Position numbers and translations under genes: made by a program
Assembly: GCA_025890175.1 (NCBI GenBank)
Contig: JANPYM010000009.1
Coordinates: 280,012 to 344,011, forward strand
Source of the DNA: Ciborinia camelliae
Taxonomy: Eukaryota; Ascomycota; Leotiomycetes; Helotiales; Sclerotiniaceae
DNA length: 64,000 nucleotides
Direction: 5' to 3'
In this document: in pieces, positions 12,591-25,572 of the stretch
Numbering within the stretch: the stretch's first letter is position 1
Layout of the letters: every line of letters starts with the position of its first letter
The notes under the pieces: generated by a model
Told to the model about the DNA's origin: nothing
Database searches by the model: none
What the model saw: only the letters and a program-made list of their open reading frames with translations

Positions 12591-13334
12591 ACCTCCTCTG
12601 ACTCCTCTGGTAACCAAGCCGCGTCGATTTGGAAGTTTGGAACGCGTGTGTACCTAGAATTGGAATCCGTACATAGGTACCTACATAAACGCGAAAGCTA
12701 CGCGCGTGTTCTTCGGGCTCTTGTTCTTGTTTTTGAGTATTTTTGAGTTTTCTATCTCTCCCACAACTACAAGTTCGGCGATCCTTTTACTATTACAGCT
12801 ACTATTACAATTGCACAGAATACAGAATACAGAATATCTACAGATTAAAGAACAATATTATATTCTAATACCTACCCATCACATCACATCACAATATCTA
12901 AACCCAAAAACAATTAATCAATACTACCACCACCACCACCACCACCACCACTACTTCCTCTTCCTCCTCCTCCTCCTCATCGCGCCATCAATCTCAGGCT
13001 AGAGCAAAAGAGACAGAAAGTCCCTCAAAAGTCGAGATTGCGCATTCACACACAGACACACACAGACACACACATACACACATATCCCTCTCTCTTTCTC
13101 TATACATTGATACTCCATATACATACATACAAACATACCTAGGTACTTATCAAGACTGCGTAAACAGCGTGAACCAAACTCCTCCCTTGAGTCCCTTCCC
13201 TTCCAAGTTCCCCAAAAAGCATCTTTTAAACTCTATCCTCTATCCTCTATCCTTTATCCTCTATCCTCTTTAAATCTAATCCCCAATCCCCATCCATACA
13301 CATATATATACACACAGCGCAAGAAGTATTTATT

Positions 13335-13383
13335 ACCTACCTACCTACCTACCTACCTACCTACCTACGTACCTACCTACCTA
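13335..13383. repeat. (CTAC)n microsatellite
   Basis: About twelve CTAC units with one T-to-G change near 13369. Confidence 0.9.
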
Positions 13384-13680
13384 TTAATCCATATCAAATC
13401 CCACCCACAAAGAAACAAACAAACTAAACAGCCTTCCTTTCCTTTCCTTTCCTTCCCTTCCCTTTCCTTTCCCTTTCCCTTTCCCATCACCATCCACAAA
13501 ATCACACAAAACCACAAGAAACCCCAAGAAACCCCACAAAACCCCATATCAACTCTCGCCATGAAACGTGTATAACCAATAGATACCTACGCGTTACTAA
13601 TTGTGACTAATTAAATTACCTACATTTCTTTCTCGCGTTTTTTATTTCATCATCAGCCAGACTGTCCCGTTAAATCTTAG

Positions 13681-13701
13681 CTCCCCTCCCCTCCTCCTTC
13701 T

Positions 13702-13735
<34 letters not shown>

Positions 13736-13808
13736 TCTCTCTTCTCTCTCTCTCTACATTAACACACACACACACACACACACACGCTCATGCACACACA
13801 CACACACA
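13681..13808. repeat. Polypyrimidine (CT)n tract followed by (CA)n tracts
   Basis: An almost pure C/T stretch (13681-13756) runs into alternating CA dinucleotides (13761-13785 and 13793-13808). Such juxtaposed tracts are prone to length change and can adopt non-B DNA structure. Confidence 0.88.
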
Positions 13809-14159
13809 TTCATTCACCCACCAATTAAAGTAACCAAACGAACACAACACAAGTGCCAAATCACGCGAGCGAGTCAAGCAGCGAAGCGCGGAAAAAAACC
13901 AGACGAGTGAGAAATCCATGTGGATATATCCACGCATCTACATATTTCTCCATCCATCCATCCTCCCATCCATCCATCCTATTATCCAATGCTCTCCATA
14001 AAATTTCTACGGATCAGTTCAAATCCAATCCCGTCCCTTTCCAGATCAGCCATATCCAATCCCATGTCATCCCATGCAGATCAGAACAAACTCCTCATTT
14101 ACTTTACTCTGCACTAGCTCCTATCTCTTACCAATTTTCATTATTCTACCATGCCATAC

Positions 14160-14198
14160 GATCCCATCCCATCCCATCCCATCCCATCCCATCCCATG
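14160..14198. repeat. (ATCCC)n pentanucleotide repeat
   Basis: About seven and a half copies of ATCCC in the 3' flank of SLN1; looser relatives lie at 14030-14080. Confidence 0.85.
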
Positions 14199-14655
14199 CC
14201 ATTCGAACTTTCTAACTCCAGATTCCATCAACCCATCCATCCGTTCGAAATGAATCATCTTCATCTGTTTCGAAAATACCAAGATTGAAAATAAGAAAAA
14301 AAACCCCCACCCAATCAATCAACCAACCTAGAAACAACCCCGCCAGTGAACTTTTATATCAAATCGGTCTCGTTACCTGGTCTTTCCCCACCCCCTCCCC
14401 CAAAAACGCCATTATGCAATATATTTAAACTAGTACTTGGTGTACCTACAATTAATGATTCTCCCTCGGAACAAAACTTTGAAGGACTGGAGTAAACAAA
14501 GAAAATTCGTGACGTTCGAATCGGGCGCGATGAATATTAAAATGCCTTTTTCGTGTATAATAAGCTGGGTATCGTGATGAAAATACAAAGTTGAGTAAAA
14601 TGCAGAATGAGACGCGTATACGTGTGTTGTGATGTGATTATGTAGTGGTTAGAGG

Positions 14656-17600
14656 TTAAGGGGGTGAAGGAGTTCCGTTGGGTTTGACGACGTTGGTATC
14701 GGAATCTGACGAAGAAGGGGGTATAGTTGTAGTTGGAGATGATGTAGGCTTGGTGTGTTTTTGTTTCGAGGCTTCACCTTTTTCGGGTGTGCTTTTGCGG
14801 GTCAGGGAGGAGTCTTCTGTCTCTTCCGGAATGGTGGCAAATTTCCTAAGAACTTGTTTTAGAGCTGGTCGTCGAATTGGTTTACTGTAAATGATTAGTT
14901 TTCCGACTGTAATAGAAGTAAGTGTATAGATTACAAACCTTAGGAAATGATCCATTCCGGACTCATAGCATTCTTTGACATTACTTTCTTCGGCAAAAGC
15001 GGTCAATGCTACAATTGGCGCAGAATAACCCATTTCTCTGATTAACCTTGTACTTTGTAGTCCGTCAAGATTTGGCATTTGAATGTCCATAAAGATCAAG
15101 TTAAAGAACTTGCCCTCTTCCATGCTTTGCTTTACCATGTCATACGCCTCCTGGCCATCCTTGGCGATTACCACATCATACACATCCTCGAGTTTAAGCA
15201 TACGAAGAACCACCTCTTGATTGACAAGATTGTCCTCAGCAACTAAAACTCGTATTTTCTTATCCCCTAATTTTTCTTTGGCGGCACGATCGAGTGCAGC
15301 AAGTTGAGTTTTTGCGTTCTCTTCGTTGGGGGGAGGCGTAGGAGATGAGGTAAAGAACGGCTGTCTAAGCCCCACCAATCGAGGTTGAGTATCTATAGAA
15401 TAGCCTTTCCCAGGAGAACCTACAGCAGTAGTCGCATCGATGGAACCCTTGGGAGTATGACGATCGAGTTCTGTTTGTGAAACCATGCTAGCTGGCCGAG
15501 AGCGATTGATATCGGAACTAGAAGTACTCTGTGCTCGCTCCTTGACAAATTTCAATGGTAGTTGGACATTGAATGTGGAACCTTCTCCAGGTGTACTGAC
15601 GAGAGATATAGATCCCCCCATAAGGCCTGCCAATTGGGAGCAAATACTTAATCCCAACCCTGTTCCTCCATATTTCTTGTTTAATCCCAGGTCAGCCTGT
15701 ACGAAAGGCTCGAAAACTCGTTCCTGTAGATGTTCAGGGATACCAGGTCCAGTGTCCTCAACCTCTATTGAAAACCACAAAGTCCTAGAATTGTGTGGTG
15801 GCGGGGTTGCCGATCTTTCATTTAGTTGGAGACGGGCTCTTGGATCCATAGGATTGATCACAAGTGCAGTCCCTGATGGTTTTGCACCAGATTCTCTCCT
15901 TGAAATTTGTCCCGAGACATTGGCTGAAGTATGCCCGGAAGCATTCGAGGCAGAGCCATTACGATTTCTGACATTCCTCCTCTGTGAGCTTTGCTTTGAT
16001 CCCATAGAATTTCTGCTATTGGCACCGTCAGACGATGATTCTGTTTCACCTATACATCTGATTCTGACTTCCACTTTCCCTCCTGGAGGTGTGAATTTAA
16101 GACTGTTGCTGACTAAATTGATTATGATCTGAAGAATTCTGTGTTGGTCACCCCACAAACACATGTCCTTCAATCTACCAATACCATTAGGGCCTAGAGC
16201 TGGTAGAGGCTTTCCGGTCGGTTTCTCCATCGCGGCTCCATCCGTACTTTCGGTACCCAAGAAATGAACTCCAAAGTCGATACCGCCTTCGTCCACTTGC
16301 TTTCGGAATATATTCCTAATCTGCTCTTTGATATCAGACAAACGAAACTCTTTCTCTTCTAAATTCAATTGCTGCCCAATTTGATTCTTGCTGAAAGTCA
16401 AAAGATCATTCAGTAAATTCAGTAACAAATCACCAGATTTATAAACTGTGCTTAGTGAACGTTTAATGCTTGGCAAATCATCTTCGCCCATGCATACAGC
16501 ACACATGCCTAGAATCCCGTTCAGTGGAGTTTTGAGTTCGTGGGATATATTAGCAATAAATAACGTTTTGCTCTCATTTGCAGCTTCCGCTGCCTTTTTC
16601 GAATGTTCAAGTTCTACTGTCCGTTCAGCAACCTTGGATTCTAGACTCGTATATTGAAGCAACAATTCATCACTCATTTCGTTGAATTTCGAAGTCAAAT
16701 CGGTGAGTTCGTCGTGTACCCAATGTTTTCGATCTGGCACCTTGCCAGGAATGTTGAAACCTCTTCGTCTATCAGCCTCTGATTTCTCTGATTTCTCTGC
16801 TTTCGAAATGAACCCCCCTGAATGGGTTAATTTCCTCAGTCGAACAAAAAATCCCATTTTCTTGGATCCGTTCGAGATACCTTCGCCGACCTCTTCATCA
16901 CCATATGGCTGATCGTCCATACTTGCACGGGGCGTATATCCCGGTGGCTGAATGGAATGCTTTGTGGCATCTCTTAGCCTTCTGATTGGACGAACGCTAA
17001 AATGGGCCATAGGTACAACCTTATCGTTGTTAGCAATTTTGAAAGACAAATTTCATCTAATCCATCAGACAATGAATGGTATGAAACAGTCATTGAAAAT
17101 CATAAATTATAAACTTACCACAATAAGAATCAATCCAAAAGTACCAAAGACACATGCAAGTAAGATATTCCTAAGCTTGAGAATTGGTTCCCAAGCTTCA
17201 GAATGAGCTTGCTCTACTATCACAAGCCAATCAACAAGTTCACTCTGTGGCCTCGCCCAGCCCACCGCGACCTTCACCCCTTGCTCGTTTGTGGTTGTGA
17301 TATAACTGCTGGCATTATTGATCCTGGAGATCTGTTCTCCAAACCCGTGGAAAATTCCCGGATATTGACCTTCGGTAAAGTTCGAGGATCCGAATTTAGT
17401 CACATTCGAATTGTAAACCGAATGCCTATCAGTTTGTCCGGGAAGAGGATATGGAGGAAAGATGTATTTGACGGTCGCCCTTTTCAAATTATGGAGGTCA
17501 GGCTTGTAATCTGCTGTAGCTGGTCTCACTCCATATGAAAACTGGTTTTCTCGTCGATTAGTTCCGACTACCAATACTATCCCTGTTTCCTCTAAGCCTT

Positions 17601-18398
17601 CCCGAGAGTAAACAGCATCAATCAACGAAGTTGCGGCTGCTACCACAGTCATATAGCCTAAGACATAGCCGGAGTTTGAATTGTCGATTATCGGCAATGT
17701 CAATGATACCAAAGCATAACTACTGTTGATCTGTAGAGGACCGAGTAGGAGGGCAGCAGTCTGGTTGAGTGGGTAATCGGCAAATGCAGATACACGTGTA
17801 AAATTTGTCCCTGGAGCATTTGGGTCGGGAGTTGTAGTTTGAACATAGGATATATTGGGATACAAAGTTGGTGGGTATCCCTGATCGGCATCGCCAAGAA
17901 AAGCGGGCTGGTTGTTTGAATTATTATACGGCAGTTGAATACCTGCAACAGCTCCAGGCGATCAGTATAAGTTGTATCTATGAAGGAAGATAGCCTACCG
18001 GATGCATTAGATGTGATATTTAATATCCCATTCACTGAACCTGTCTCATTCCTCGAAAATATAATGACTTGAAGCAATGAGGACACGCCCCTAGAAGCCA
18101 AGGCACTTGCTACATCTTCTCTCGCGTCTCCCCAATTAGGCTGACCTTGATAAAAGTCGCGAATAGCCTGCTGGATAAGGATCCTAGTGACGATAGTTGA
18201 ACATGTGGCCTGAATTAAGCGCAAGTCGGAAGCAATGGAAGCAGCTTTGAGTGATGCGGTAAGCCTAAGTGAATGCTCTTTGACATTGATTGTGAAGTTG
18301 TAATTATTGAACCAGGTAGCAAGAGCAAGCACGATCAATGGAACAAGAGAGGCCCCCAGGACGACCAGGCCAAGTTGCAACCTTATACCGATCCTCAT
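14656..18398 (-). CDS. SLN1: SLN1-type (group VI) hybrid histidine kinase, osmosensor
   Basis: Four exons: 18398-17999, 17942-17119, 17019-14939 and 14884-14656, giving 1177 residues; introns of 56, 99 and 54 bp. Transmembrane helix 1 is at about residues 9-31. An extracellular domain with many N-glycosylation sequons (NNAS, NSS, NFT) follows, then helix 2 at about 388-412 and a HAMP-like linker starting [12 protein letters not shown]. The H-box is [12 protein letters not shown] with phospho-acceptor His about 568; the N-box is NLVSNSLKF at about 709, G1 is EDTGPGIPE at about 829 and G2 is GGTGLGLS at about 859. A Ser/Asn-rich insert of about 90 residues splits the ATPase domain. A receiver domain follows (VLVAEDN at about 999, Asp about 1053 in [10 protein letters not shown], conserved Lys in SKPIRRP). 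This is the Sln1 layout: a plasma-membrane kinase passing phosphate through an HPt protein to control the HOG MAP-kinase pathway. All catalytic motifs are intact. Confidence 0.95.
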
Positions 18399-21300
18399 CT
18401 CCAGGCCGTTGTGTATTTATTCGCAGACCAGATCGAGGAAATCGTCCAGGTGTTTATCTGAACCAAATCCGACCTCGTAGCCGGATGATTCGGAACAACA
18501 CTACCAAACAATTTCCTCCACAATATGATCTTCGTCTCGTACGACTCGGATATTCGGTTTGTTCAATATGAAGTATGTCCAATTCATCAAGAGTATCGTA
18601 TCTGTCAAAGAAGTCGCGGAATTATTTTCCGAACCTTGCCGCGCGAGAGCCTAGTAGCTCTTCCTCCCAGGTCTCGATCGACTTATTGAGATTTTCGTCA
18701 ATGTATCCGTCGCATATTCAGAGCATATGCATCGTGTTGGAGAAGCTGTAGATATTTTTGGGTTCAATGGGGCTTGAGGAGGAGATGCGGTTATTGAATG
18801 GAGATTTAAATGGGTGGAGCGAGTACAGTACTGTAAAGAGCTATCGCGGAAGAAAAGACGTGGTGGTCTGGTAGATGAGAAATGTCCACGGGTGGATTGA
18901 TTAAAGAAAGAGTTCCTTCTAGAGTGGCCGGTGCTTGGGCTATCAGTCCGCCCTTTATTGAGTTTGATGTACACCCCCGAACCCCACAAGAAAAAGTCAA
19001 TAATCGATTGTCTCCAGATTATTATTATAATTATATTTATTATTATTTTTTATTATCATAATAAGGTTTTATATGTTTTATTTATACATATATATATAAG
19101 AAAAGAGAGTTGTATGTTCCCTATTTGATGATACCTCATAGTTCTATTCTTTTCATTCGAACAGTTGATATCCCTTGAAGGGATTCCGGATGATTCAGAT
19201 GGATGATTGAAGTGAAGTGGAACCGAAGTAGACAACTAAACCATCTAGGTATCTAGGTACCTAGTCGGTATATAAAATTAACTCGGTAGAGTCTATACAA
19301 AGATATCTGGAACTAAGCTGCAGCTAGACCAACCTCCGTACGACTCGTAGATGAGGATACGATCCAAAGGACCAATGACTTCCCTGACATGGCCCCGGTA
19401 TGAATGTTTTGACCCAAGATTGCTCCATAAATCATGACCTATTCGAGTACTCCGTACAGTTTTGATGCCTTTCGGATTCTCGGATACCACCCTACGGAGG
19501 ACTAGGTACAAATAAGTGTACACGCACTGATGCTATTAGCCACAAGCAAAAGCAAAAATAATATAGACCGAGATCTAGGTGCCATGATACCAGCATAGGA
19601 GCTACTTCCGTTGATTATAAAGTGAAAATCATCTTATTTTACTTGTCCTTGTAGCCACATTTGGTACAATAACCCGCGACTAATCCCTCCTTGACTATAC
19701 ATCTAGCTAGCTAAACCAGGTTAAAATAACCCACAAAAAGCCCAGGGGACATTCGATTCCCTGCCTGTACAATTACAAAAGCTCTACGAACCGTTTTTAC
19801 TTCGTACTCTTCATCTGTGTCGGGAAGTTACAACAACAACAACAGCAACGCTTTTTTCGTACAACTTCGGATGGAATCCTATTAATCATGTGATGGCGAT
19901 TCTTGGAATGATACCGAGGTTTCCTCGTAAGGGGTATTATACATCCGGATCGAAGAGATTTTCTGTCCGTAAAGTTGCGGACATTTTGATCGACATATAT
20001 TACATTTCATAAGGCTTATTTTGAGGTTTATATGAAGATTAGCGAGCTCATAAACTTCATTACAATCGTTCTACGGAGTACTCCAAGCGGGCCTGTTCAA
20101 CTATCAGTATCTTATTTCTTCTCATTATCATTCAAACCACGATACTTTCTTTGGTGGCTTGTCTCATCAGCCAGACCTATAAGCGCTATGTTTCCATCAG
20201 AGTAGGTTCGGTCCGGTTCCTACTCAAAATTTGCGGTTTCGGCCAATATATCACAACTAGTTGGTGTACATTGGCACTGCATACTATTGCCATACCTCAC
20301 TTACACGATATCTAACTTTAAACTTTATTGAGTTTATCATCATGCACTCGATCATGCCCCTAAGTCAGTCCGGAAATGCAGGAACAAGATTCCGAATGGT
20401 CTATTTATGTACCTGTCAAACACCTGAAATAACGATGCTGCGGTGTTGTCGATTCAAAGTATAATCCCCCCAACAAACCCCTTTATACTTTCGCGATCCT
20501 CACAATGTCGCAAAATTCGACCGAAGCCAACCGCAAGAAGGTTTAGTAAAAAGTCGGCCTGTTCGTCTAGCATGTTTCCTCCCGATGAACCGTCCTTTTT
20601 TGTCCAAAATACGTTCGATACGTCGGATATTCTGTATGATCTCAGCATCCCCTTTGTTTCACAAAATTCGACCGAAGCCAACTGCGATAATCAAACCTTC
20701 AGACGAGAACAATGGGAGTAGTACTCCATGGATATGTACCTTCACGTCGAAGATTGAGATACTCTAGGCTGAATAATCTCGGGGATATCTCTTGAACATT
20801 CGAAGCTCATCCGAGAGATTGATTTATTACATTTCCTTTCTTTCCTCAAGATGAATATTACCAGTGAATATTCATACCAAACTCACTGCACTTGAAACGC
20901 AGCAGGTAATGTCACTTAATGGCATATTATATCGTCTGAATATACAAACATTAGAGCCATTCGCCTCTTACCTCTAATGATATAAGCTAGAAAATCCAGT
21001 ACTTCCCATTTCTTCTTTTGAACTTATAACCTCTTAGATTACCATGGCATCTAACATGGCACGTTATACTTTAGTTTAAATAGCCGGACTCACGCCTATT
21101 AATCTCTGCCCTTTTCCATTGCCCCTCCCACAATCATCATCATATTCCACACCACCAAATCAGCATCCTTCCAGAACCCATAGTAACACCGAAAAATCCG
21201 CCCACAACCCACAACCCCCGGGCCATCATACTTCTCACAAACCCCTTCACAAAACCCCAACAGCTCCACCTCCACACAATCCAAGACCCGAATCCCCCGC

Positions 21301-22996
21301 AGCGTCTTCCCTTCAACCCCATACCGTGACACTCTCCACATTCCACCTCGCAAACACATTCAGAACATGCACAGTCTCTATATCCATTGCCGACCCTATT
21401 CTACCCTTCTACCAGCCTTGCATATATAGGTATATTTCTTGTAAAACAGGGCTAATATATATATATATACATATAGATATAAATAAATAAAAATCACATA
21501 ACATCAGAGTTCCCCCCTCGAACTAAGATTCAAGAATAAGAAACTCAGGCAAAAGCAAAAGCAAAAGCAAAAGCTTCGAATGCATCGGTTGGGGAATCGG
21601 CATATTCTCCCAAATTCTAATACATACAGAAATTGCAAGTGGGATATGATAAGTGTGATACTAGCTGTTAGAGCGATATATAAACTTATAAAGGTTATAA
21701 ATGTATAAACGGATATTAAGAAGGAGTTGAATATCCGGATCGCGGGCGGTTCGTGATGATTGGAAAAGAGTTTCTTTTTCTTTCTTTCTTTGGAGGTGGG
21801 AATTTCAAAAGGATGTTGGGGGTTAATTGATGCGGAATTGCAAATTCGTGAGGACTCAGAAGGGTATGGATGGATGGATGGAATCAAGGAATTACTAATT
21901 AGAGAGATGGTTTTGGGACCGGGAACTGGGGGTTCCATTCATGGATGGAGGTGGTTTTCATTTCAGTCGCTTGGTCGGATAGAGCGGTCATGGCCCGCGG
22001 GAGATGGTTGATTGTTGATGGGTTCCTGGGTTCCTGGGTGGCGTCGGAGAGAATATGTGAGGGTGTATCGAAGATGATGTAGAAAGTCTTGGGAATTGTT
22101 TTGGGGGGGGAAGACGGGGGTTGGACGCTTACATCCCCCTTTAAAAGAATATTTGGCATCCATACCTACCTACCTACCTATACACCGCATCATACCATAC
22201 CCCGCCCAACATGTCAATCATCTTATTCCTCTCCCTCCCCCCAAAGTTCAAATCCCCCCCAAAATCATCATCACCATATCATCCCCTCACTAAAGAGAAA
22301 AGAAAAACGGAATATTAATATCCGTATTCTAACTTTCAATCCAATTCAATCCAATCCAATCCATCATAGATTCCAAGAACTTCCTGGGCATCTCCACTCC
22401 TCACATCCCGCACACCCATTATATTATAATCAAATCGAATCGAATCAAATCAAATCTAGCGCATAAAGAAAACACTCAACACAGCACCATATATTCCAAC
22501 ATGATTCGCGCGTTGATTCAATTTCCTCATTTATTCTTTTATCTCTTTCATTTCTTTTGTCTTTCGTCTCTTTCGTCTTTCACGACATACCAGGGCATGT
22601 GCCTGACGATCTGTACACCCAAAGCCACACCCAAATCCAAACCCAAAGCTATGATTTCTTCCAAGTGTCTAGCTATTTGAGGGTCCTCCGTCGTCTTGGA
22701 GCGACGGGGGATTTTTTTCGGGCTGCTCCTGGAATAGAGTTGTAGAATTCATGTGCATGTTCATGTTCAATATCATGTTCAATATTATATGAAATATAAA
22801 GGTATACCTATGTGTATGTGATATGTACATTTCACTTTATTTTGTGATCGGCGATCAGCTTTGTTCTGATACCTTACCTTAGCTAGGTAGGTACTGAATA
22901 TCCAAAACACAGCGGATGAGAAAAGACGGTTGGTACATTCAACGACACCTGGAAACTTGCTTGATACCCATTCGTTCGTTCGTTCGTTCACGCACC
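18399..22996. other. 4.6-kb gene-poor region
   Basis: Contains the 5' flank of SLN1 and the 3' flank of the aldolase-like gene. No open frame here has recognisable domains or a convincing start. A minus-strand frame at 21099-21359 begins with an ATG and encodes a Cys/Gly-rich 86-residue chain; I cannot support it as a gene. Runs of TTAT near 19018-19060 and a TA run near 21452-21470 are simple sequence. A degenerate duplication is listed separately. Confidence 0.5.
20511..20682 (+). repeat. Direct repeat pair, 151 bp apart
   Basis: A word of 21 identical bases (starting CAAAATTCGACC) occurs at 20511-20531 and 20662-20682. The neighbouring sequence is only loosely similar, so this looks like an old, decayed tandem duplication. 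Function unknown. Confidence 0.6.
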
Positions 22997-24461
22997 TCAC
23001 AGCCCATGATCCACGACTTGCAACTCCACGCCCCTTTCAACCACCCCGGGGCCCGCCATCTCCATCTCAAACTCCAGATCCGGCTGGATCTCCGCATACA
23101 GCGCGTTCTTCTCACTAGCCATCTTGAAATTATACGCCGCCTCCTCATCACTGATGACATGGACGCCCTTCTTCAACACTCCATGCGCATCGCGGGTTCC
23201 CCCGACCGCCGCCTCGACTTTCAGCTGGATCTCGCATCCGCGATCCAAGAGCGCGAACAGGAATCCCGCCTCGTCGACCGTGGATCCCGTGCTTAATAAT
23301 CCGTGGTTGAGCAGGATGGCGACTTTGTTGTGCGGGCCGAGCGCGCGTGCGATGTTGGCGCCTTCTTCCGACGCGAACACAATGCCGCCGTATGAGGCGT
23401 AGACGGCGATGCTGTTGTGCAGATTGCAGATGTCTTGATTTAACATGTCGAGGGGACGTCCAAAGACGGACCTGGAGTTTTGTTAATTCCGATTTTTGGA
23501 ACTTCATTAGATGGAACAACTTACCATGCCCGTCCGGCATTTGTGTGTGCATGACAAATAGCATGGACATCTGGACGCGCTTTGTGGATTGCGGAATGGA
23601 TCAAAAATCCAGCAGCATTAGCAGGACGAGACTATTTATTTGTTAGAAACGATGTTCTTCTTTCTCATTTTCCCACTATCTATCTGGAAAATGAAAGCCG
23701 TACCTTATTTCCACCAACAACCTTCCCACTCTCTAGATCCAGACACATCATATCGCCAGCAGTCATCAGACCAAAGTGTCGACCCAGAGGGTTCATCCAG
23801 ATGTAGTTTTCAAACTCTGGGTCTTTAACGGAGATATGTCCGGCCATGCCTTCGGTGAAGCCGCGGCGGGAAAAGTCGCGAAAGACGGCTGCCATATGGA
23901 TGAGGATGTGGCGACGATGAGCGGCATGGGTGGGAAAGGTTGGGATGCCTGGAGGGTTTGTTAGTGGAAGGAGTTAGGAATGATGAGAGGGGGGGAAGGA
24001 AGGGAATGATGTGTAGGATCAAGAGAAAGAGACAGAGTATAAATCGAGTTGGTGGATGGAGGTACTTGTGGTTGTCCGACTATATCTTGCCTACTCAGTT
24101 GCCATTGAATCTAGCCATCCAACAGACCACCACACCACCACACCATTACGCCAACCCCCTCCATCTTCCCCTAGCGCAAAGAGACCTCGATCCCTCATCC
24201 CAATAATCAAAAGACACTCGAATTCCGCATCCCACATCCCACACCCCACATTGCCATCCACGTCCACGTCCCCAAACATAAAGAAACTCAACATATCTCA
24301 CCAGACATAACCACACCCCCATGACTAATAGCCTCCAGCGGCGTCAACTCCTCTCCCCCATGAACATGTTGGATATCCTCATCCTTTGCCACCGGTACTT
24401 CTTCCTCTCCCATTTTCTTCTGGATAGGAAGGGGAGATTCGGTTATCGCTGACGGTGCCAT
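22997..24461 (-). CDS. Class II aldolase/adducin-domain protein
   Basis: Four exons: 24461-24302, 23948-23704, 23631-23525 and 23471-22997, giving 328 residues. Introns are 353, 72 and 53 bp; the first is unusually long for this window. The start is the ATG at 24461. After a variable first exon of about 50 residues the fold begins with [22 protein letters not shown]. The Zn-binding HxH pair lies at about residues 162 and 164 ([14 protein letters not shown]) and the third His at about 227 ([10 protein letters not shown]). This matches the metal-binding pattern of fuculose-1-phosphate aldolase and ribulose-5-phosphate epimerase relatives. Many fungal members have no known substrate and the adducin branch lacks catalysis, so enzymatic activity is possible but not shown. 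The preserved metal ligands argue for a metal-binding and probably catalytic protein. Confidence 0.9.
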
Positions 24462-25133
24462 TATTCTAAATTTCCTATATCTCTTCTTGTGTGTCGATAA
24501 TCCTTCAAATATTTTTTGGCGATGATAAGGTTAGATTAGATAGATGGTGAATGTACAGTATGATACCTTATTCCACGGTGCAAAATTCAAATATCCCTAG
24601 GCAGGTACCTATTTGAAGTATCAATATCCTTACCAACAGCAAATAAAAAGCCCGATTCCGGACGTCAATGATATATCAATATGATACCTAGCGAATGACG
24701 ATCGACGGGTTACAAATGGAGTACGATGGGGATCCAAACAGTGGGATTATGAAGATTAGAGAAATGACATGCCAATGATATTGAAGTGATTTGGATGAAA
24801 GAATATAAATTGTATGTAACTTGATTGATTAATAATTGAAGAAGATAAATAGATAAGCAGATCCGTAGTTATTCCAAAGTGCCTGTGCGTATGATATAAT
24901 AATGTAGTGGGGCGATGAGAGGGGATGCGGGGTGAGGTGCGAGACTGGATGATGAGTTGTAACCTAGAAAACCTGGAATCGAGCGTCACGGTACCTATCT
25001 GCAGGTGGTTTCTTTGTTCGTTCGATCAAATCTATTCTGAGCTTGAATATTAATATTAAAGGAATTATCATCTATTTTTATGCGAGAATAGTATACGTAT
25101 GAATCGCAAACCTAGAGTCGATCAATAGAGGGA

Positions 25134-25572
25134 TTTAGCAAAATTTCTTAGATTTTCTAAGCTAGCTAACTCTAATGGCCCCCAAATAGGTATAGATTTT
25201 CGAAGCTAAATTTAAATAGGCATAGCTTTCAAAAGTTTAAATTTTAACCGAAAATCCAAGCTTTGAGTTAAACCCTTTTGGGAAAATAGCCTGCCTATTT
25301 GGGAGATAGCAACGTAAAAAACGGCCTTGACAAATTGTCAAAACCGTTTCTTATATTGCTATCTTTTTGTGGATTTAATTAACCTTTACAATTCTTATAA
25401 AAATTATAAAAAAAGCAACAATGCGTAACGCTAAAACTAAGCAAAATTTAATTGGATCTTGATTATTAATCGATTTCAAAAGCTTTGAATGGTCAGTTCG
25501 ATCCACAAAATCTTTACAAAATCCATTTTAGGTATAACTAGCAATTTAAGAAATTTAAGAAATTTTGCTAAA
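25134..25572. mobile_element. Miniature inverted-repeat element candidate, about 440 bp
   Basis: The two ends are inverted copies: TTTAGCAAAATTTCTTA at 25134-25150 is repeated exactly in reverse complement ending at 25572, and similarity continues with gaps for about another 20 bp inward (GCTAGCT-like words). The interior has no coding frame. A strong imperfect palindrome sits near the centre. I could not define a target-site duplication, and weaker similarity continues outward for about 10 bp on both sides, so the true ends may lie slightly further out. Confidence 0.6.
25304..25364. repeat. Imperfect palindrome inside the inverted-repeat element
   Basis: Arms AGATAGCAA (25304-25312) and TTGCTATCT (25356-25364) enclose inner arms AAACGG..TTGACAA and TTGTCAA..CCGTTT around a single central base. 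A transcript or single strand would form a long hairpin. Confidence 0.75.

Larger units (their letters stand above)
11352..14655. other. 3.3-kb repeat-rich intergenic region
   Basis: Lies upstream of the F-box-like gene and downstream of SLN1, both minus strand. No convincing coding frame; the open frames are translations of CT-, CA- and CTAC-repeats. It could hold an unusually long 5' leader or a non-coding RNA, but nothing in the sequence demonstrates one. Simple repeats are listed separately. Confidence 0.6.

Noticed and set aside
14511..14530. GTTCGAATC word resembling a tRNA B box
   Set aside because: No A box, acceptor stem or anticodon arm can be fitted around it. Similar words near 27118 and 33425 fail the same test.
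21099..21359. Minus-strand ATG frame of 86 residues, Cys/Gly-rich
   Set aside because: No recognisable domain, no splice context and overlapping Pro-rich frame on the other strand; too weak.
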